DNA of 64,000 nucleotides from Terebella lapidaria (lineage: Eukaryota > Annelida > Polychaeta > Terebellida > Terebellidae), in NCBI GenBank assembly GCA_949152475.1, contig OX424555.1:97993515-98057514 (forward strand), written 5' to 3'. Positions within the stretch are counted from its first letter, which is position 1. Every line of letters starts with the position of its first letter. The position numbers were made by a program, and so were the translations under genes. The notes beneath the pieces were generated by a model, which saw only the letters and a program-made list of their open reading frames with translations, had not been told where the DNA came from and ran no database searches. This document shows, piece after piece, positions 1 to 11,040 of this stretch.

Positions 1-1270
1 GCGACCCGGCCAGGGCATCGAAGGTATCCTCAATGTGCGGGAGAGGATATGAGTCCTTCCGCGTGGCATCGTTGAGTTTCCGATAGTCCACGCAGAACCT
101 CCACGAGCCGTCCTTCTTCTTCACCATAACCACCGGACTGGCCCAAGGGCTGTCACTGGGTTCGATGATGTCCAAGTCGAGCATCTTTTGCACCTCCTGG
201 TCTATGACCTCTTGGTGCACTATTGCTGCCCGACGAAGACGCTGCTTGAGAGGACGCTCGTCCACGAGGTCGATGCGGTGCTTGGCGACGTCAGTCTTGC
301 CAACCGCACCATCAGGACCCATGAACACATCCGCATACTGCCGTAGCAGTCTGCGGAGCGCTTGGCGCTGCTCTTCATCCAGCCGGTCCTTCGGAACCCG
401 AGATTCCAAATGGTCCGGCAGGGTGAACGGATCATCTCCGGCGGCCGCCGCCGCGCACGCAGCGCGGCAGACCGGATCGTCGGGGATGACACGACTCGAA
501 GCCGCGGGAATAGCAGTAGCTGCTATGCATCCGCGCTTCAGTACAATCGGAGCATCCGTAGGATTCACCACGAGGATGGGCATCGCGCGGGGGTTGGACA
601 TGACCAGGGCCCCACCCAGCACGAGCCCAGTTCCTGCGGCGAAACTGCTCACGGGTTGCACTATACACGGACGACCATCGAGGGGCATGCGGGGACGCCG
701 CGGCCTCGTCTCGATGATCATCTCACTCATCGGCGGCACTACTACAGTGCGCGATGTCCGCATCTGGAATGAATGCATCGGGCCCGAGCGGAAGAGGAAG
801 TGTGTGTCCTCTCCCATCCGGAACTCGCCAGCGCTAAAGTTGGCAATCACCCGGTGGACCCGTAGGAAATTCATCCCAATTATCCCGGCCGCTCCGATAT
901 CCGCCACGATCGCCTCTGTCAGATACACCTTGTCCCCAAGGGTAATAGGCAGATCGATGATGCCATGGATACGGATGCGGTTGTCTCCCGCTCCGTAGAG
1001 CTTGTATGGTCCGGGATCTCGCAACTCAAGGTTGCGGAGTGCGGGCTCCTTCCTAAACGTTCCGGCGGCCACGAGGGTCACCTCCGAGCCTGAGTCTATG
1101 AGGAACCGGACCGGCTCCCGTCCGAAGGACAGGGGCAGGTACCAGCAGGGGTCCCTCACCAGCGCGCAGGTCGGGCGATACCTTTCGCACGCGCTGGGCT
1201 CATCTACGGAGTCCTCGCCATCCGCCTCAGCCGCGGAGGAGCTAGACTGGTCTCCAAGGACTACTTCCGG
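1..1270 (-). pseudogene. Protease and reverse transcriptase N-terminal region of Gypsy copy 1 (fossil)
   Basis: Minus-strand translation shows a retropepsin-like aspartic protease (LIDSGSE active-site motif near 1,100) and, toward the left edge, the beginning of a reverse transcriptase with the conserved [15 protein letters not shown] and [11 protein letters not shown] motifs. The region is cut by the window start, so the catalytic YxDD box, RNase H and integrase are not visible. Confidence 0.8.
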
Positions 1271-1290
1271 AGAAGTCATATCCACTTGGG

Positions 1291-3674
1291 GTCCGTCCTG
1301 CTCATCAGCGGGTGGGGCGGCATCGTTTGCCACCGAACAACTATCCCCGGACGCAGTGTTGGTCGCCACCACGTCCGGATCTAGTTTCCCTGCCGCGGGT
1401 TCCGATTCTGCTGTCCCGGAGGACCAGACCGGAAGGAATTCCTCCGTTGCGGGCCAGGGAGAGCTCCCTGGTATCCGCGCGACCGCAGGCGTTCCAACAA
1501 CTCCGGACACTTCAGCCAAAAGTGTCCCTGCTTTCCGCAGAAGTAGCAGGGACGGTTCTGAGCTGGTCCGGAGGTGAACGCGCAACATTCTGCGGCTCCC
1601 GGAGCTTCGAGCCCGGCGCAGTGCGCAATCATCTGCGCGGCGCCGAGGTCGTATTCCTCTATGTCGCACTCGTCCGAAGGCGAGTGCGGCGCGGCGACCG
1701 GTGCCGCAGGTGCGGGCGCCCCTGTAGAGGGTGCCGGCGCACTAACCCACTGCTGGGTAGGTTCCCTGGCGGGTTCCCGGACGACCGGGTCCTGCCACGG
1801 GGTTACCTGCGATGCCTTGACCGGAGGAGGAGTCGCCACCTGCGCGGGTACAGCCGGGGCCGGAGCCGAGGCTGGAGGCAACTGTCTAGGACGGACAGCC
1901 ATCTCAAGCGCAAGCGCGGAGTCTATCGCCTCCTCCATCGATCGCTTTTCATGGGTGGCCAGCCCGTACGCTAGGTGGTAAGGCTGGCCATCGATGAACT
2001 GATCGATCAGCATCGTCTCGAACCGTCTGGAGTCCATGTCCGGAAAGGCTTTCCGGCCGAGTATGCGTAAGCTGTACGCATAGTCTGTCACGGACTCAGT
2101 CGGCTGGCGGATACGCGCCTTGAACTCTCGTTCAGACTGCCGCCGATTGGTCGTCGGCGGGAACAGCAGGCGAAGTTGACGAGCAACCTCGCCGAACGTC
2201 ACTGTTCCTACCGGCAGACACGGCATCACGCGGAGAGCTTTCCCTTCCAGGCTCCCCGCGAGGACGTGTCCAGCCTCAGGCTGGGACCATCCTTCGTACA
2301 CGGCGGTACGCCATACCTGGAGCAAGTAGTCTTCCAAGTCGGCGTTATCCCCGTTGAACCGTTTCCGCCACGAAGAGTGGTCGGGCCCGTCATCGCGTTT
2401 GTTACGCGCCCGACGTGCGGTCCCGGCTCCGGGGTCGTCCGTGTACTGCGGCAAGTTCCGCGCGCTTCCCACGCCTGCGGCGGTCCGTCCTGCTCATCAG
2501 CGGGTGGGGCGGCATCGTTTGCCACCGAACAACTATCCCCGGACGCAGTGTTGGTCGCCACCACGTCCGGATCTAGTTTCCCTGCCGCGGGTTCCGATTC
2601 TGCTGTCCCGGAGGACCAGACCGGAAGGAATTCCTCCGTTGCGGGCCAGGGAGAGCTCCCTGGTATCCGCGCGACCGCAGGCGTTCCAACAACTCCGGAC
2701 ACTTCAGCCAAAAGTGTCCCTGCTTTCCGCAGAAGTAGCAGGGACGGTTCTGAGCTGGTCCGGAGGTGAACGCGCAACATTCTGCGGCTCCCGGAGCTTC
2801 GAGCCCGGCGCAGTGCGCAATCATCTGCGCGGCGCCGAGGTCGTATTCCTCTATGTCGCACTCGTCCGAAGGCGAGTGCGGCGCGGCGACCGGTGCCGCA
2901 GGTGCGGGCGCCCCTGTAGAGGGTGCCGGCGCACTAACCCACTGCTGGGTAGGTTCCCTGGCGGGTTCCCGGACGACCGGGTCCTGCCACGGGGTTACCT
3001 GCGATGCCTTGACCGGAGGAGGAGTCGCCACCTGCGCGGGTACAGCCGGGGCCGGAGCCGAGGCTGGAGGCAACTGTCTAGGACGGACAGCCATCTCAAG
3101 CGCAAGCGCGGAGTCTATCGCCTCCTCCATCGATCGCTTTTCATGGGTGGCCAGCCCGTACGCTAGGTGGTAAGGCTGGCCATCGATGAACTGATCGATC
3201 AGCATCGTCTCGAACCGTCTGGAGTCCATGTCCGGAAAGGCTTTCCGGCCGAGTATGCGTAAGCTGTACGCATAGTCTGTCACGGACTCAGTCGGCTGGC
3301 GGATACGCGCCTTGAACTCTCGTTCAGACTGCCGCCGATTGGTCGTCGGCGGGAACAGCAGGCGAAGTTGACGAGCAACCTCGCCGAACGTCACTGTTCC
3401 TACCGGCAGACACGGCATCACGCGGAGAGCTTTCCCTTCCAGGCTCCCCGCGAGGACGTGTCCAGCCTCAGGCTGGGACCATCCTTCGTACACGGCGGTA
3501 CGCCATACCTGGAGCAAGTAGTCTTCCAAGTCGGCGTTATCCCCGTTGAACCGTTTCCGCCACGAAGAGTGGTCGGGCCCGTCATCGCGTTTGTTACGCG
3601 CCCGACATGCGGTCCCGGCTCCGGGGTCGTCCGTGTACTGCGGCAAGTTCCGCGCGCTTCCCACGCCTGCGGCG
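1291..3674. repeat. 1,192-bp tandem duplication inside the Gypsy element
   Basis: Positions 1291-2482 and 2483-3674 are direct tandem copies. Reading them side by side I find a single difference (CGACGTGCGG near 2,410 versus CGACATGCGG near 3,603). The unit covers the capsid-to-zinc-knuckle part of Gag. The near identity means a very recent duplication, or an assembly artefact. Confidence 0.9.
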
Positions 3675-4789
3675 GAGTCTGCCGGAGCAAACATCGACGC
3701 CGCGGACATAGGAGCAGGGAAGCTCACGTTTGCCGCCGGGATCATTCCCGCTGAAAACCCACTCTGGCTAGGTGCGGGCGGGGTTCCCATCGAACCTACT
3801 GGGTAGGCTCCAGAAGGGGCGGCAAAGCTTGGGGCCGAAGCCGCCTGTTGCCACTGCCCGTCCGACACACTGTACGTGCCAGGGTAAGTCGACCACGCGG
3901 CTTGCGCTCCAACCGTCGGAACGGTCGACGCGGTCGCCAACGTGGTGCCTCCGAGCCGCGGGGCAGGCGCGGGTCCCATTGCGGGGGCCACTGGCGCCTG
4001 CGGACTCGGCAGGACTTGGGGAGGGGCTACTGGCCCAGACATCCCCGGACTTAGGGTGACCGACGGGTCAACGCTCGAATGCAGCTGATTCCGCTTGAAC
4101 AGTACAAGCGCCTCGGAAATCAGCCACCTCTCCCTCTCCGTCAAAGGCCCCGAGTTGCCTTGTGACAGCGGAGAAGGGGAGCGGTTCCGCCGGTCTGATC
4201 GTCCCTGATGGGGCGACCGGGCGCGGTCATAGCGCCCGAGGGGAGCCAGCTCACCAAGTGCGTCGGTGAGCTGATCCACCACACTGCCCGGTGCGGACCG
4301 ACCAGAACCCATGCCAGAGGCCCGCGAGGGAGCCCACCCGGCCGGGTGCGGCATCTGGTAAGACTGGTCCGCTCGTCCAGAAGGACCCGCATGCATCGGC
4401 GCTCGATTCCGGACGCTCGAAGGCGTCTTATGGAAGGGTGCCGATTGCCACGGATCTGTTCTGGGCGCGGGCGGGCGCGGCGTAGAGCCGTTGCCAGCTC
4501 CACCCACCGCGCCTAACACGTCAAGGTCCGGCCTTGACGGCAACTCCTGCTGCGGCCCCGCGGGGCCCGACTCTACGTCCGAAGACGGAGCCAGGGACGC
4601 CGGAGTCGTCTCCGCGGACGGGGTCTTGTCCACGGAGGTTTCCGCGCGTTCCTTCCGGCCGCCGGAGTCGTCCGGAGACGTCTCACGGGGGCTGTCGCGT
4701 GACCGGGTGTGGTCCGCGACACTTCCACCCTTATCCCTCCCCTTGGATTCATCGGCCTTATCTTTGGCCTTCTCTTTCGCTCTCGTCAT
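2573..4789 (-). CDS. Gag-like polyprotein of Gypsy copy 1 (fossil)
   Basis: A long open frame (about 738 codons). It has a charged N-terminus, then a Pro/Ala/Ser/Gly-rich stretch, then a capsid-like region beginning near the motif SSWRKRFNGDNADLEDYLLQ, and a C-terminal CCHC knuckle (C-x2-C-x4-H-x4-C) for RNA binding. This is the usual Gag layout for the family. A second copy of its C-terminal half lies at 1381-2472. The protein packages element RNA in virus-like particles in related active elements; activity here is not claimed. Confidence 0.85.
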   Translation of the reverse strand: MTRAKEKAKDKADESKGRDKGGSVADHTRSRDSPRETSPDDSGGRKERAETSVDKTPSAETTPASLAPSSDVESGPAGPQQELPSRPDLDVLGAVGGAGNGSTPRPPAPRTDPWQSAPFHKTPSSVRNRAPMHAGPSGRADQSYQMPHPAGWAPSRASGMGSGRSAPGSVVDQLTDALGELAPLGRYDRARSPHQGRSDRRNRSPSPLSQGNSGPLTERERWLISEALVLFKRNQLHSSVDPSVTLSPGMSGPVAPPQVLPSPQAPVAPAMGPAPAPRLGGTTLATASTVPTVGAQAAWSTYPGTYSVSDGQWQQAASAPSFAAPSGAYPVGSMGTPPAPSQSGFSAGMIPAANVSFPAPMSAASMFAPADSAAGVGSARNLPQYTDDPGAGTACRARNKRDDGPDHSSWRKRFNGDNADLEDYLLQVWRTAVYEGWSQPEAGHVLAGSLEGKALRVMPCLPVGTVTFGEVARQLRLLFPPTTNRRQSEREFKARIRQPTESVTDYAYSLRILGRKAFPDMDSRRFETMLIDQFIDGQPYHLAYGLATHEKRSMEEAIDSALALEMAVRPRQLPPASAPAPAVPAQVATPPPVKASQVTPWQDPVVREPAREPTQQWVSAPAPSTGAPAPAAPVAAPHSPSDECDIEEYDLGAAQMIAHCAGLEAPGAAECCAFTSGPAQNRPCYFCGKQGHFWLKCPELLERLRSRGYQGALPGPQRRNSFRSGPPGQQNRNPRQGN

Positions 4790-4885
4790 TTTTTTCGAGA
4801 CGTCCTTGAGGAGCGGGCGATCCCCAGGGACTAAGGAGGCGACAACACTGTGACGGTAGGCTGCGATGGAACACTGTCGGACTGA

Positions 4886-4903
4886 TCCTGGTCACGGCAC
4901 CAA
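4886..4903 (-). promoter_or_regulatory. Primer-binding site of Gypsy copy 1
   Basis: Immediately inside the LTR the minus strand reads TTGGTGCCGTGACCAGGAT. TGG is the expected complement of a tRNA 3' CCA end, so this is the site where the tRNA primes minus-strand synthesis. The same sequence sits inside the LTR of copy 2 at about 13739-13756. I do not assign the tRNA species. Confidence 0.7.
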
Positions 4904-5513
4904 TGTAAAGTTATTGACTACCGTCCGCTCTTCGGGATCCTCGAGGATAGTCCTCTCTCATCCGAGTCCTTGCGGACGCGCATCCGCTATTCCGGATCCT
5001 CGCGGCAGGGCCGCTCACCGGAGGTCGCGGCGGACACGGTAACTACTTCATCATTAACGGTAACCAGGTAACAGCCCACCCGACACTCCCAGGCCTACGG
5101 ACACCGTTCAGAAACTAGTTCATCCCTACGGTGTTAACTGGCGGGGCCTGGCGAGCCGCGGTCTGCCTCGGGGACGGAACCCCGTACAGTCCGACATGCT
5201 GGCCAGAGCCTCTGTCACATGTCCCGGGAAGGGAGAGAGCTGGCGATCCACAGGGCCGAAGGCCCCCGAGTCAGCAACTCGTCTCTCCCAGCCCGGGCCT
5301 CCCCACGGAAATCGTCCCCAGGGCTCTAGGAGCCCACTACTCAGACCCAGGGAACACAAAGCTCATGGCGAGCCTCGTGTGCGTCCTAGTCTCGATCTTG
5401 GACAATCTCCTCGAACGAGTCGCTTCCAGTGTATATATAATACACCACAAACTGTAGGGCGCACGCGAGGTTAAATCGATCCATTGTTATAGTTTACTGG
5501 AACGTAAATTACA
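4904..5513 (-). repeat. 5' LTR of Gypsy copy 1
   Basis: On the minus strand the LTR begins TG next to position 5513 and ends with TTTACA at 4904, directly followed by the primer-binding site. Both edges were placed by comparison with the related LTR at 13757-14184, which shares the inner edge (ATGTAAAGTT) and a similar outer edge (ATTACA/ATTAACA). A TATATATA stretch at about 5430-5440 could be the promoter TATA box. The length is about 610 bp. The partner 3' LTR is outside the window. Confidence 0.75.
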
Positions 5514-5755
5514 ATACGTCGCCGTGGCAACGCACGCTCGAACGGAGCATGTCAAAACAAGGCCAAGTACAGAAAGGCCACATAAATGGCTTTTATGTTT
5601 ACAATCACCTGCCGCGTGCTTAGGGCAAAATCGCCACATTATATTATCTCTTATCTTTGAAAATGAACTTCCAGATACTGTACTTCACCCATAATCATAT
5701 TAGTTTGTATACTAATTTTACCAAATTTTGAGCTCGTCACGTTGTTTGGGAGATC
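5514..5755. other. Unassigned spacer between Gypsy LTR and LINE
   Basis: About 240 bp with no coding signal. It may be the 5' UTR of the LINE that follows. It holds an X-box-like palindrome, GTCGCCGTGGCAAC, at 5518-5531. Confidence 0.4.
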
Positions 5756-5936
5756 ATGGCCTTCCAAATACCTGGCAAAATACTACATGCATCTACACGT
5801 GAAATCGTTGTAGCAATTACTGGTTTATCACAAACCGTGAATGATGTTGAGGCGGCATCGGTATACCATTGCGGGAATGTAGGTCTACATGGGGGATCAT
5901 TCTATGACAAACATGGTTTAGTACATGTGAGTAAAT

Positions 5937-8900
5937 ATGTTTGATATCAAAGGTATTACGAATAATCCAGACCTTGATCTTGTCCAGGTATTGGACAAAG
6001 ATATGACAGGGTATACACCTTTTTCCTTCCGTACCACAAATAGTGCGTATCACGAGGTTGACGAATTAACCTGCGACGGGGCTGAGGCACATCGTTTCAC
6101 AATGTTGCATGTCAATATACGGAGCTTACCCTCCAAGTTTGACATGTTGAAAATGTTAATTGTGAACCTGAATCGCAAAAATATTACTTTGGATTTCATA
6201 ATGTTGTGTGAAACATTCCTCGCGGACTCGAATTGTGATATGTACAAATTACCAGGTTATAATTTTATATGTGCTAATCGCCAACGGGGTAAATGTGGTG
6301 GTGTGGCTATCTACTTAAAGGACAAATATAATTATGTGGTACGTCCTGATATATCTATCTTTGATGAAAATATTTTTGAATCTACTTTTGTTGAAATATC
6401 ATGCGCAGGTAAAATGATTCTGATCGGGGAAGTGTATCGGGTCCCAGGCTCGAGTACGCAACACACAATAGCATTGTTCGAATCAATTTTAGCTAAACTG
6501 CACGGTTTTGATGAAATATATATCGGCACAGACCAAAATATTGATTTACTTAATACCAATCACGGGGCCGGTGGTGACTTGCTGGATGTGTTTTACTCTG
6601 CCAATCTAATACCCACGGTTACCAGGCCGACCAGGATAACTAGCACAACAGCTACTCTGATCGACAATATTTATGTGAAGATATCTTCAATGAACCAAAC
6701 TACATCGACATTGTTATTGACAGACATCTCGGATCATTTGCCTGTCCTTCTACGCGTTGGTAAGACACGTGTCAAACAGCGTGGTCCCGTCACCGTCAAA
6801 TCTCGCAAGTTGGACGATCATGCAATGCAAACAATCAGGCAGCTACTCGCAGCTACCGATTGGTCATGTATGGCCACATTGGATGTACATAATAAATTTG
6901 AATTCATCACGAATAAAATTTCTGAATATGTCGATTTAAGTGCGCCTTTAACAACTAAGTATATATCTCCCAAATTCATTTTACGGGAGCCATGGATGAC
7001 AAATGGTCTTCTGCGTTCATCGCGTACGCTAGACAAGATGCGTAAAGCGTCTATCGGCTTAACTATTGATAGTCCAGAAATGACAGCCTACAAGCGTTAT
7101 CGAAATATATTTAATCATACTAAACATACAGCAAAGTTTTTACATTATGGACAACTCATTGACAAATTTAGAGGTGATGTTAAAAATACTTGGAATACTA
7201 TCAGGCAATGCGTCGGAAAGCGCGTGAAAAAAACAACTAACAGTACTTTTAAAATAAACGGTTGTCAGGAAACAAATGGCCAAAATATAAGTGATGCATT
7301 TTGTTCTTTTTTCTCAAATATTGGTTCCAACTTGGCTGCATCCATACCGCAAGCATCCAAACCGTTTGAGTCCTATTTGTATGGGATTCATGAACGTTCA
7401 ATATTTTTTGCGCCAACTGATCCTGCTGAAATAGTCACTATTATCAACAAAATGAAACCCAAAACGAGTTGCGGATTTGATGGTATTTCTCCACATCTCT
7501 TAAAGCAAATCAGCTCCGAAATTGCACTTCCTTTATCTATAGCTATAAATGACTCCTTGATTTCAGGAACTGTACCGTCAAACTTAAAAATAGCCAAAGT
7601 AATACCACTACATAAATCAAAGGAAACTGACTTGCTAACAAACTATCGCCCAATTTCTTTATTGCCAACACTGTCCAAGGCACTGGAAAGGATAATACAC
7701 CGGCGCGTTTATACATTCCTGGATACACAAAATCTATTATATCAGGGTCAGTATGGGTTTCGTCAGAAACGGTCGACAGTTAATGCTGTCAGCGAATTTA
7801 TTTGTAAGTGCTTAAGTGCAATTGAGGCCAGGGAGGACACAGCTAGTGTCTTCCTTGACCTCTCAAAAGCATTCGATACGATCGATCACGCTATACTTTT
7901 ATACAAACTAAATCATTATGGTATCCGTGGTTTGCCTTTAGAATGGTTTCGTAGTTATTTATGTGACCGCCAACAATTTGTCTCTTATAACGATGTTCAA
8001 TCTGGTATCCAACCAGTTACTTGTGGAGTCCCACAGGGATCCATTTTAGGCCCCCTGTTGTTCATTATATACGTCAATGACATACCGAATGCAGTGGAAC
8101 GATCTAGTGTTATCTTGTTCGCTGATGATACAACCGTATTTTCATCCTCATCGAATTTAACTCAGATAGTTGAACGTCTGAATACTGATTTAAACTCTCT
8201 GAGCGAGTGGTTTATGGCAAATAAATTGTCTCTGAATGTGCTGAAAACACATTAAATGTTCATTCCTCATACACCGGATATTGAAATGCCTAATCATCTA
8301 CAAATATTTATTGATAACGTAGCAATCCAACGCAAATCCGTTATTAAGTTTTTGGGAATATATATTGATGACCAACTCAGTTGGAAGGATCATATCTCTC
8401 ATGTTAATTCCAAGCTATCTAGCGCTATATATGTGCTCAAATCTGTAAAGAATATAATGCCACAAAATATTTTGAAAACTTTATATTTTTCACTTGTGCA
8501 GTCCCATCTAATTTACGGGATTTCTTGCTGGGGTGCAGCGGCACGAAAGTATTTGAAAAGGGCGGAGGTCTTGCAACGTAAGGCCATACGTATTGTTTGT
8601 CGTGCTAGTTACAATGCACATTCTGAGCCCTTATTTAGATATGCAAAAATACTCAAATTATCTGATCTTTACACGTTGGAAATAGCAAAACTTATGTATT
8701 TGTGTTCACATCATACCCTTCCATCCCGTATCATGGATATGTTCGTGAATACCGCAGATGTTCACAGTTACAATACGCGCCAGACAATACACCACCGGCC
8801 ACGTCGTACCCACATCGCTTCCCAATGCTTACTTTATAAGGGTCCCCAAATATGGTCTTCATTACCCCATTCATTTCACATTATTCCAAATAAACATACT

Positions 8901-8951
8901 TTTGCAAATAAGGTCAAGGTCATGCTTTTCAATTCATACACGCCTGTGTAA
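5937..8951 (+). pseudogene. LINE endonuclease-reverse transcriptase
   Basis: Domains in order: an endonuclease/exonuclease/phosphatase domain with HVNIRSL, CETFL, a GTDQNID catalytic variant and SDHLPVLL (about residues 55-280); a reverse transcriptase with NYRPISLLPTLSKALERI, FLDLSKAFDTIDH, GVPQGSILGPLLFIIYVND and the FADD box (about 540-760); and a C-terminal tail with the IYGISCWG motif typical of CR1/Jockey reverse transcriptases. The frame is interrupted by one in-frame TAA (8253-8255) just after the RT thumb, where the reading continues in the same frame to 8951. Apart from that stop it looks intact, so the insertion is probably young. Confidence 0.85.
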
Positions 8952-9109
8952 ACTGATGATACACTTTATTTCATGAAATTAATTTCAGCTTTTTTACTAG
9001 GCATTCCCGCATGTACGGCCTATATTCGGATCATTTCATAACTTATCAAGGTCATTTTGTTTTCTTAGTCTGTTTTGTGTTTTTTGATGAATGTTATGTA
9101 GAGCCGGGT

Positions 9110-9175
9110 TAGGAGTATCGGGTGGGGTTGGGTGGGGGTGTGTAGGGGGGGGGGGGGGGTGAGGGGAGGGGGGCT
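9110..9175 (+). repeat. G-rich run in LINE 3' UTR
   Basis: A GGGTGGGG-type stretch including a run of about 15 G. It could form a G-quadruplex in the LINE RNA. G-quadruplexes in 3' UTRs are reported for several LINE families. Confidence 0.7.
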
Positions 9176-9851
9176 TGGTTGATTCTTTGATTCTGGGTTT
9201 AATGTGTGTCTCTAGTTCTTGCATTGTCGCATGCATGGATTTAATCATCACTTTGTTGTTTCAATTCCTTTATTTGTGTTCCATTCTTTAGCTGTTACTT
9301 AAATTCGTTCAATATGCTGTTCAATATTATTTATAGTCGGTATATATGAATGTTCATATAATACCTGCATGTATTTCTATCTAGTAGTTTGTCTTTGTAC
9401 TGTATTGTTCACTATAATGTTATTTAATTACTATTCAATGGGGTTCCTATTGTTATTCAAATTAATTTTGCTATTATTTCCATTATCATGCTTGCATCTC
9501 CTTGTGTATAGTTATGCTATTTCGCTTCTCACTAACATCCAACTTCTAGCTTCTTTACTTTAATTCTTTGTCTATTCACATTGGATTCTCTTTTTTTCTC
9601 TGATATGGGATGGGCCGGGATAATGCTTTTAGTTCTTGTTTGTTTATTTTTCGTTTAGTATGTCGTTGTAAGTTGTATTTACTATGTTTATGGGTATCAC
9701 ACTCACCCGTATATATATATATTTGTAATTTGTGTATGTTTTAGCCCTTTTCTGTTCATGGGTGTACAGCCGTTTGTGTTTTTGTGTGATTTCCCTTCAT
9801 ATCGGCTTCTTTGCCGAATGATAAAATAAATTACTTACTTACTTACTTACC

Positions 9852-10068
9852 TTTGAAGTCATTTTAAATGTCAGATCACAAAATGGATAATATCTCAGCT
9901 ATTATCGACTTTGCAGCTTGGGAATTAATAGTAGACAAACTAAAAATGATATATGCTGAATACTGTGACCTTGCATTGACCAATGACCTTATTTTCAAGG
10001 TCAGGGACAAAAGGCTAATATCTCAAATATATATTGTCCGGTAACCTTTCTTAGACCTTGGGCTAATT
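9852..10068 (+). repeat. 3' end fragment of the 134-bp-unit dispersed repeat
   Basis: This segment matches the end of the large element at 47.6-50.4 kb. It shares ACAAAATGG, the TTATCGACTTTGCAGCTTGG block, GATATATGCTGAATA, GACCTT, and the terminal TCCGGTAACCTT followed by TTGGGCTAATTTTT. It holds about one and a half repeat units. The LINE inserted immediately upstream. Confidence 0.75.
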
Positions 10069-11040
10069 TTTCCACGATACGATACGTATCTCGATATAGC
10101 ACTCACGATACAATATGTATCACGATACGTATTGCCAAAATTGTCAGCATGAATTCCCGCAGGGTTCGTCCAATGTTTGAGCTGAATGATAAGCTGATGC
10201 TACAATATTATATCATCTTAATATTCTTCATGTTTCATTGATTGATTGTGGTGTTATCCACATTCTTTTTATGGTTATTCGATAGATGTTGATGGCGTGG
10301 GGGCTGCCATGTTTTAATCAGGAAAACGAAACAAGCGCTGTGATTGGTCAATGGCAGAGATTTCATCTATTTTCAGCCAATAGCAAGGGTCGACTTCGTT
10401 TATGCACTTGAGTCAACTTGAGTTAGCTCGTGTTTGAATCAAATTCTCCAGAGTTGTACCGCGTGGCGTCACCAGAGTTCCTTGGGCCCAACCCTGCCCC
10501 TGCGTGGGTTCGTCCTGAGTTTATGGAAACAAAATGGCGGCTGAAGGAAGAGAGTTTAGGTAAATACCTCTGCTTTTTAAGATCTTAGCCAAAGTGAATG
10601 CAATGAATGTGTCATTGTTTGAAAACAAAACTCATTTTCTCAAGATTGAATCTCATTTCTTCTTTTTTGTGTGTTTCGTCTTGAAACACTAAAATCTAAA
10701 TATTGAGACCCGCATTCAACACTACTCTTTTTGATTTAGGAGATTGCGACCGAGACATCGAGTCCAACGCTACCTGTTCGATTTACAATTGTGCGCCTTT
10801 TAGTAGAATTAACACAAATTCATAATCAAAGTCGACCAAGTCGAGAAATAAAATGTTTGCCACAGAGCTATTTTTAGCTCAGTGTCACTCGAGGGCAACC
10901 GCATGCAATCGGAACACATTTTCTCTCGTATACATCATTTCATGTATATCGTGCGTGTTCAGTACATACCTAGCGATACGATACGTGAGCTCTTATATCA
11001 CGATTCACCGAACCACCGGTGTTTCGTTGCACCCCTCATG
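10069..11040. mobile_element. hAT-like non-autonomous element remnant
   Basis: The two ends share CACGATACGATACGTATC-type sequence in inverted orientation (10075-10135 and about 10965-11000). The right end read outward is GAGGGGTGCAACGAAACACC, close to the CAGGGGTGCAACGA-type ends of many hAT transposons. No transposase is visible. A short sequence near 10,530 (an ATG with AAAATGGCGGC, followed by GTAAAT) looks like a small first exon and donor, but nothing supports a gene. The right end abuts Gypsy copy 2. Confidence 0.45.

Larger units (their letters stand above)
1..5513 (-). mobile_element. Ty3/Gypsy LTR retrotransposon, copy 1 (5' part, cut by window edge)
   Basis: A minus-strand Ty3/Gypsy element. 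In its own order it shows a 5' LTR (4904-5513), a primer-binding site just inside it, a Gag region with a CCHC zinc knuckle ([14 protein letters not shown]), an aspartic protease with [11 protein letters not shown] and the downstream IIGMNF motif, and the start of reverse transcriptase ([20 protein letters not shown], then [10 protein letters not shown]) running off the left edge. The integrase and 3' LTR lie outside the window. A 1.19-kb stretch of the Gag region is present twice in tandem. Long open stretches suggest a young insertion, but the copy does not look whole. Two further copies of this family lie at 11.0-14.2 kb and 45.9-47.2 kb. Treated as a fossil element. Confidence 0.9.
5756..9851 (+). 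mobile_element. Non-LTR retrotransposon (LINE), CR1/Jockey group
   Basis: A near full-length LINE. It has an AP-like endonuclease and a reverse transcriptase in one frame (5937-8951), then about 880 bp of 3' UTR with a long G run, and a short microsatellite tail of TTAC repeats at 9831-9851. Such a simple-repeat tail is typical of CR1/L2/Crack-type elements. The GTDQNIDLL form of the endonuclease motif, in place of GDFN, suggests the Crack/Daphne branch; this is a guess from memory. It inserted into a dispersed repeat whose 3' end follows at 9852. The 5' end is uncertain; a short open frame at 5756-5944 overlaps the main frame. Confidence 0.85.

Noticed and set aside
165-3754. Several plus-strand frames of 100-270 codons in the first 4 kb
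   Set aside because: Antisense shadows of the minus-strand Gypsy Gag and protease.
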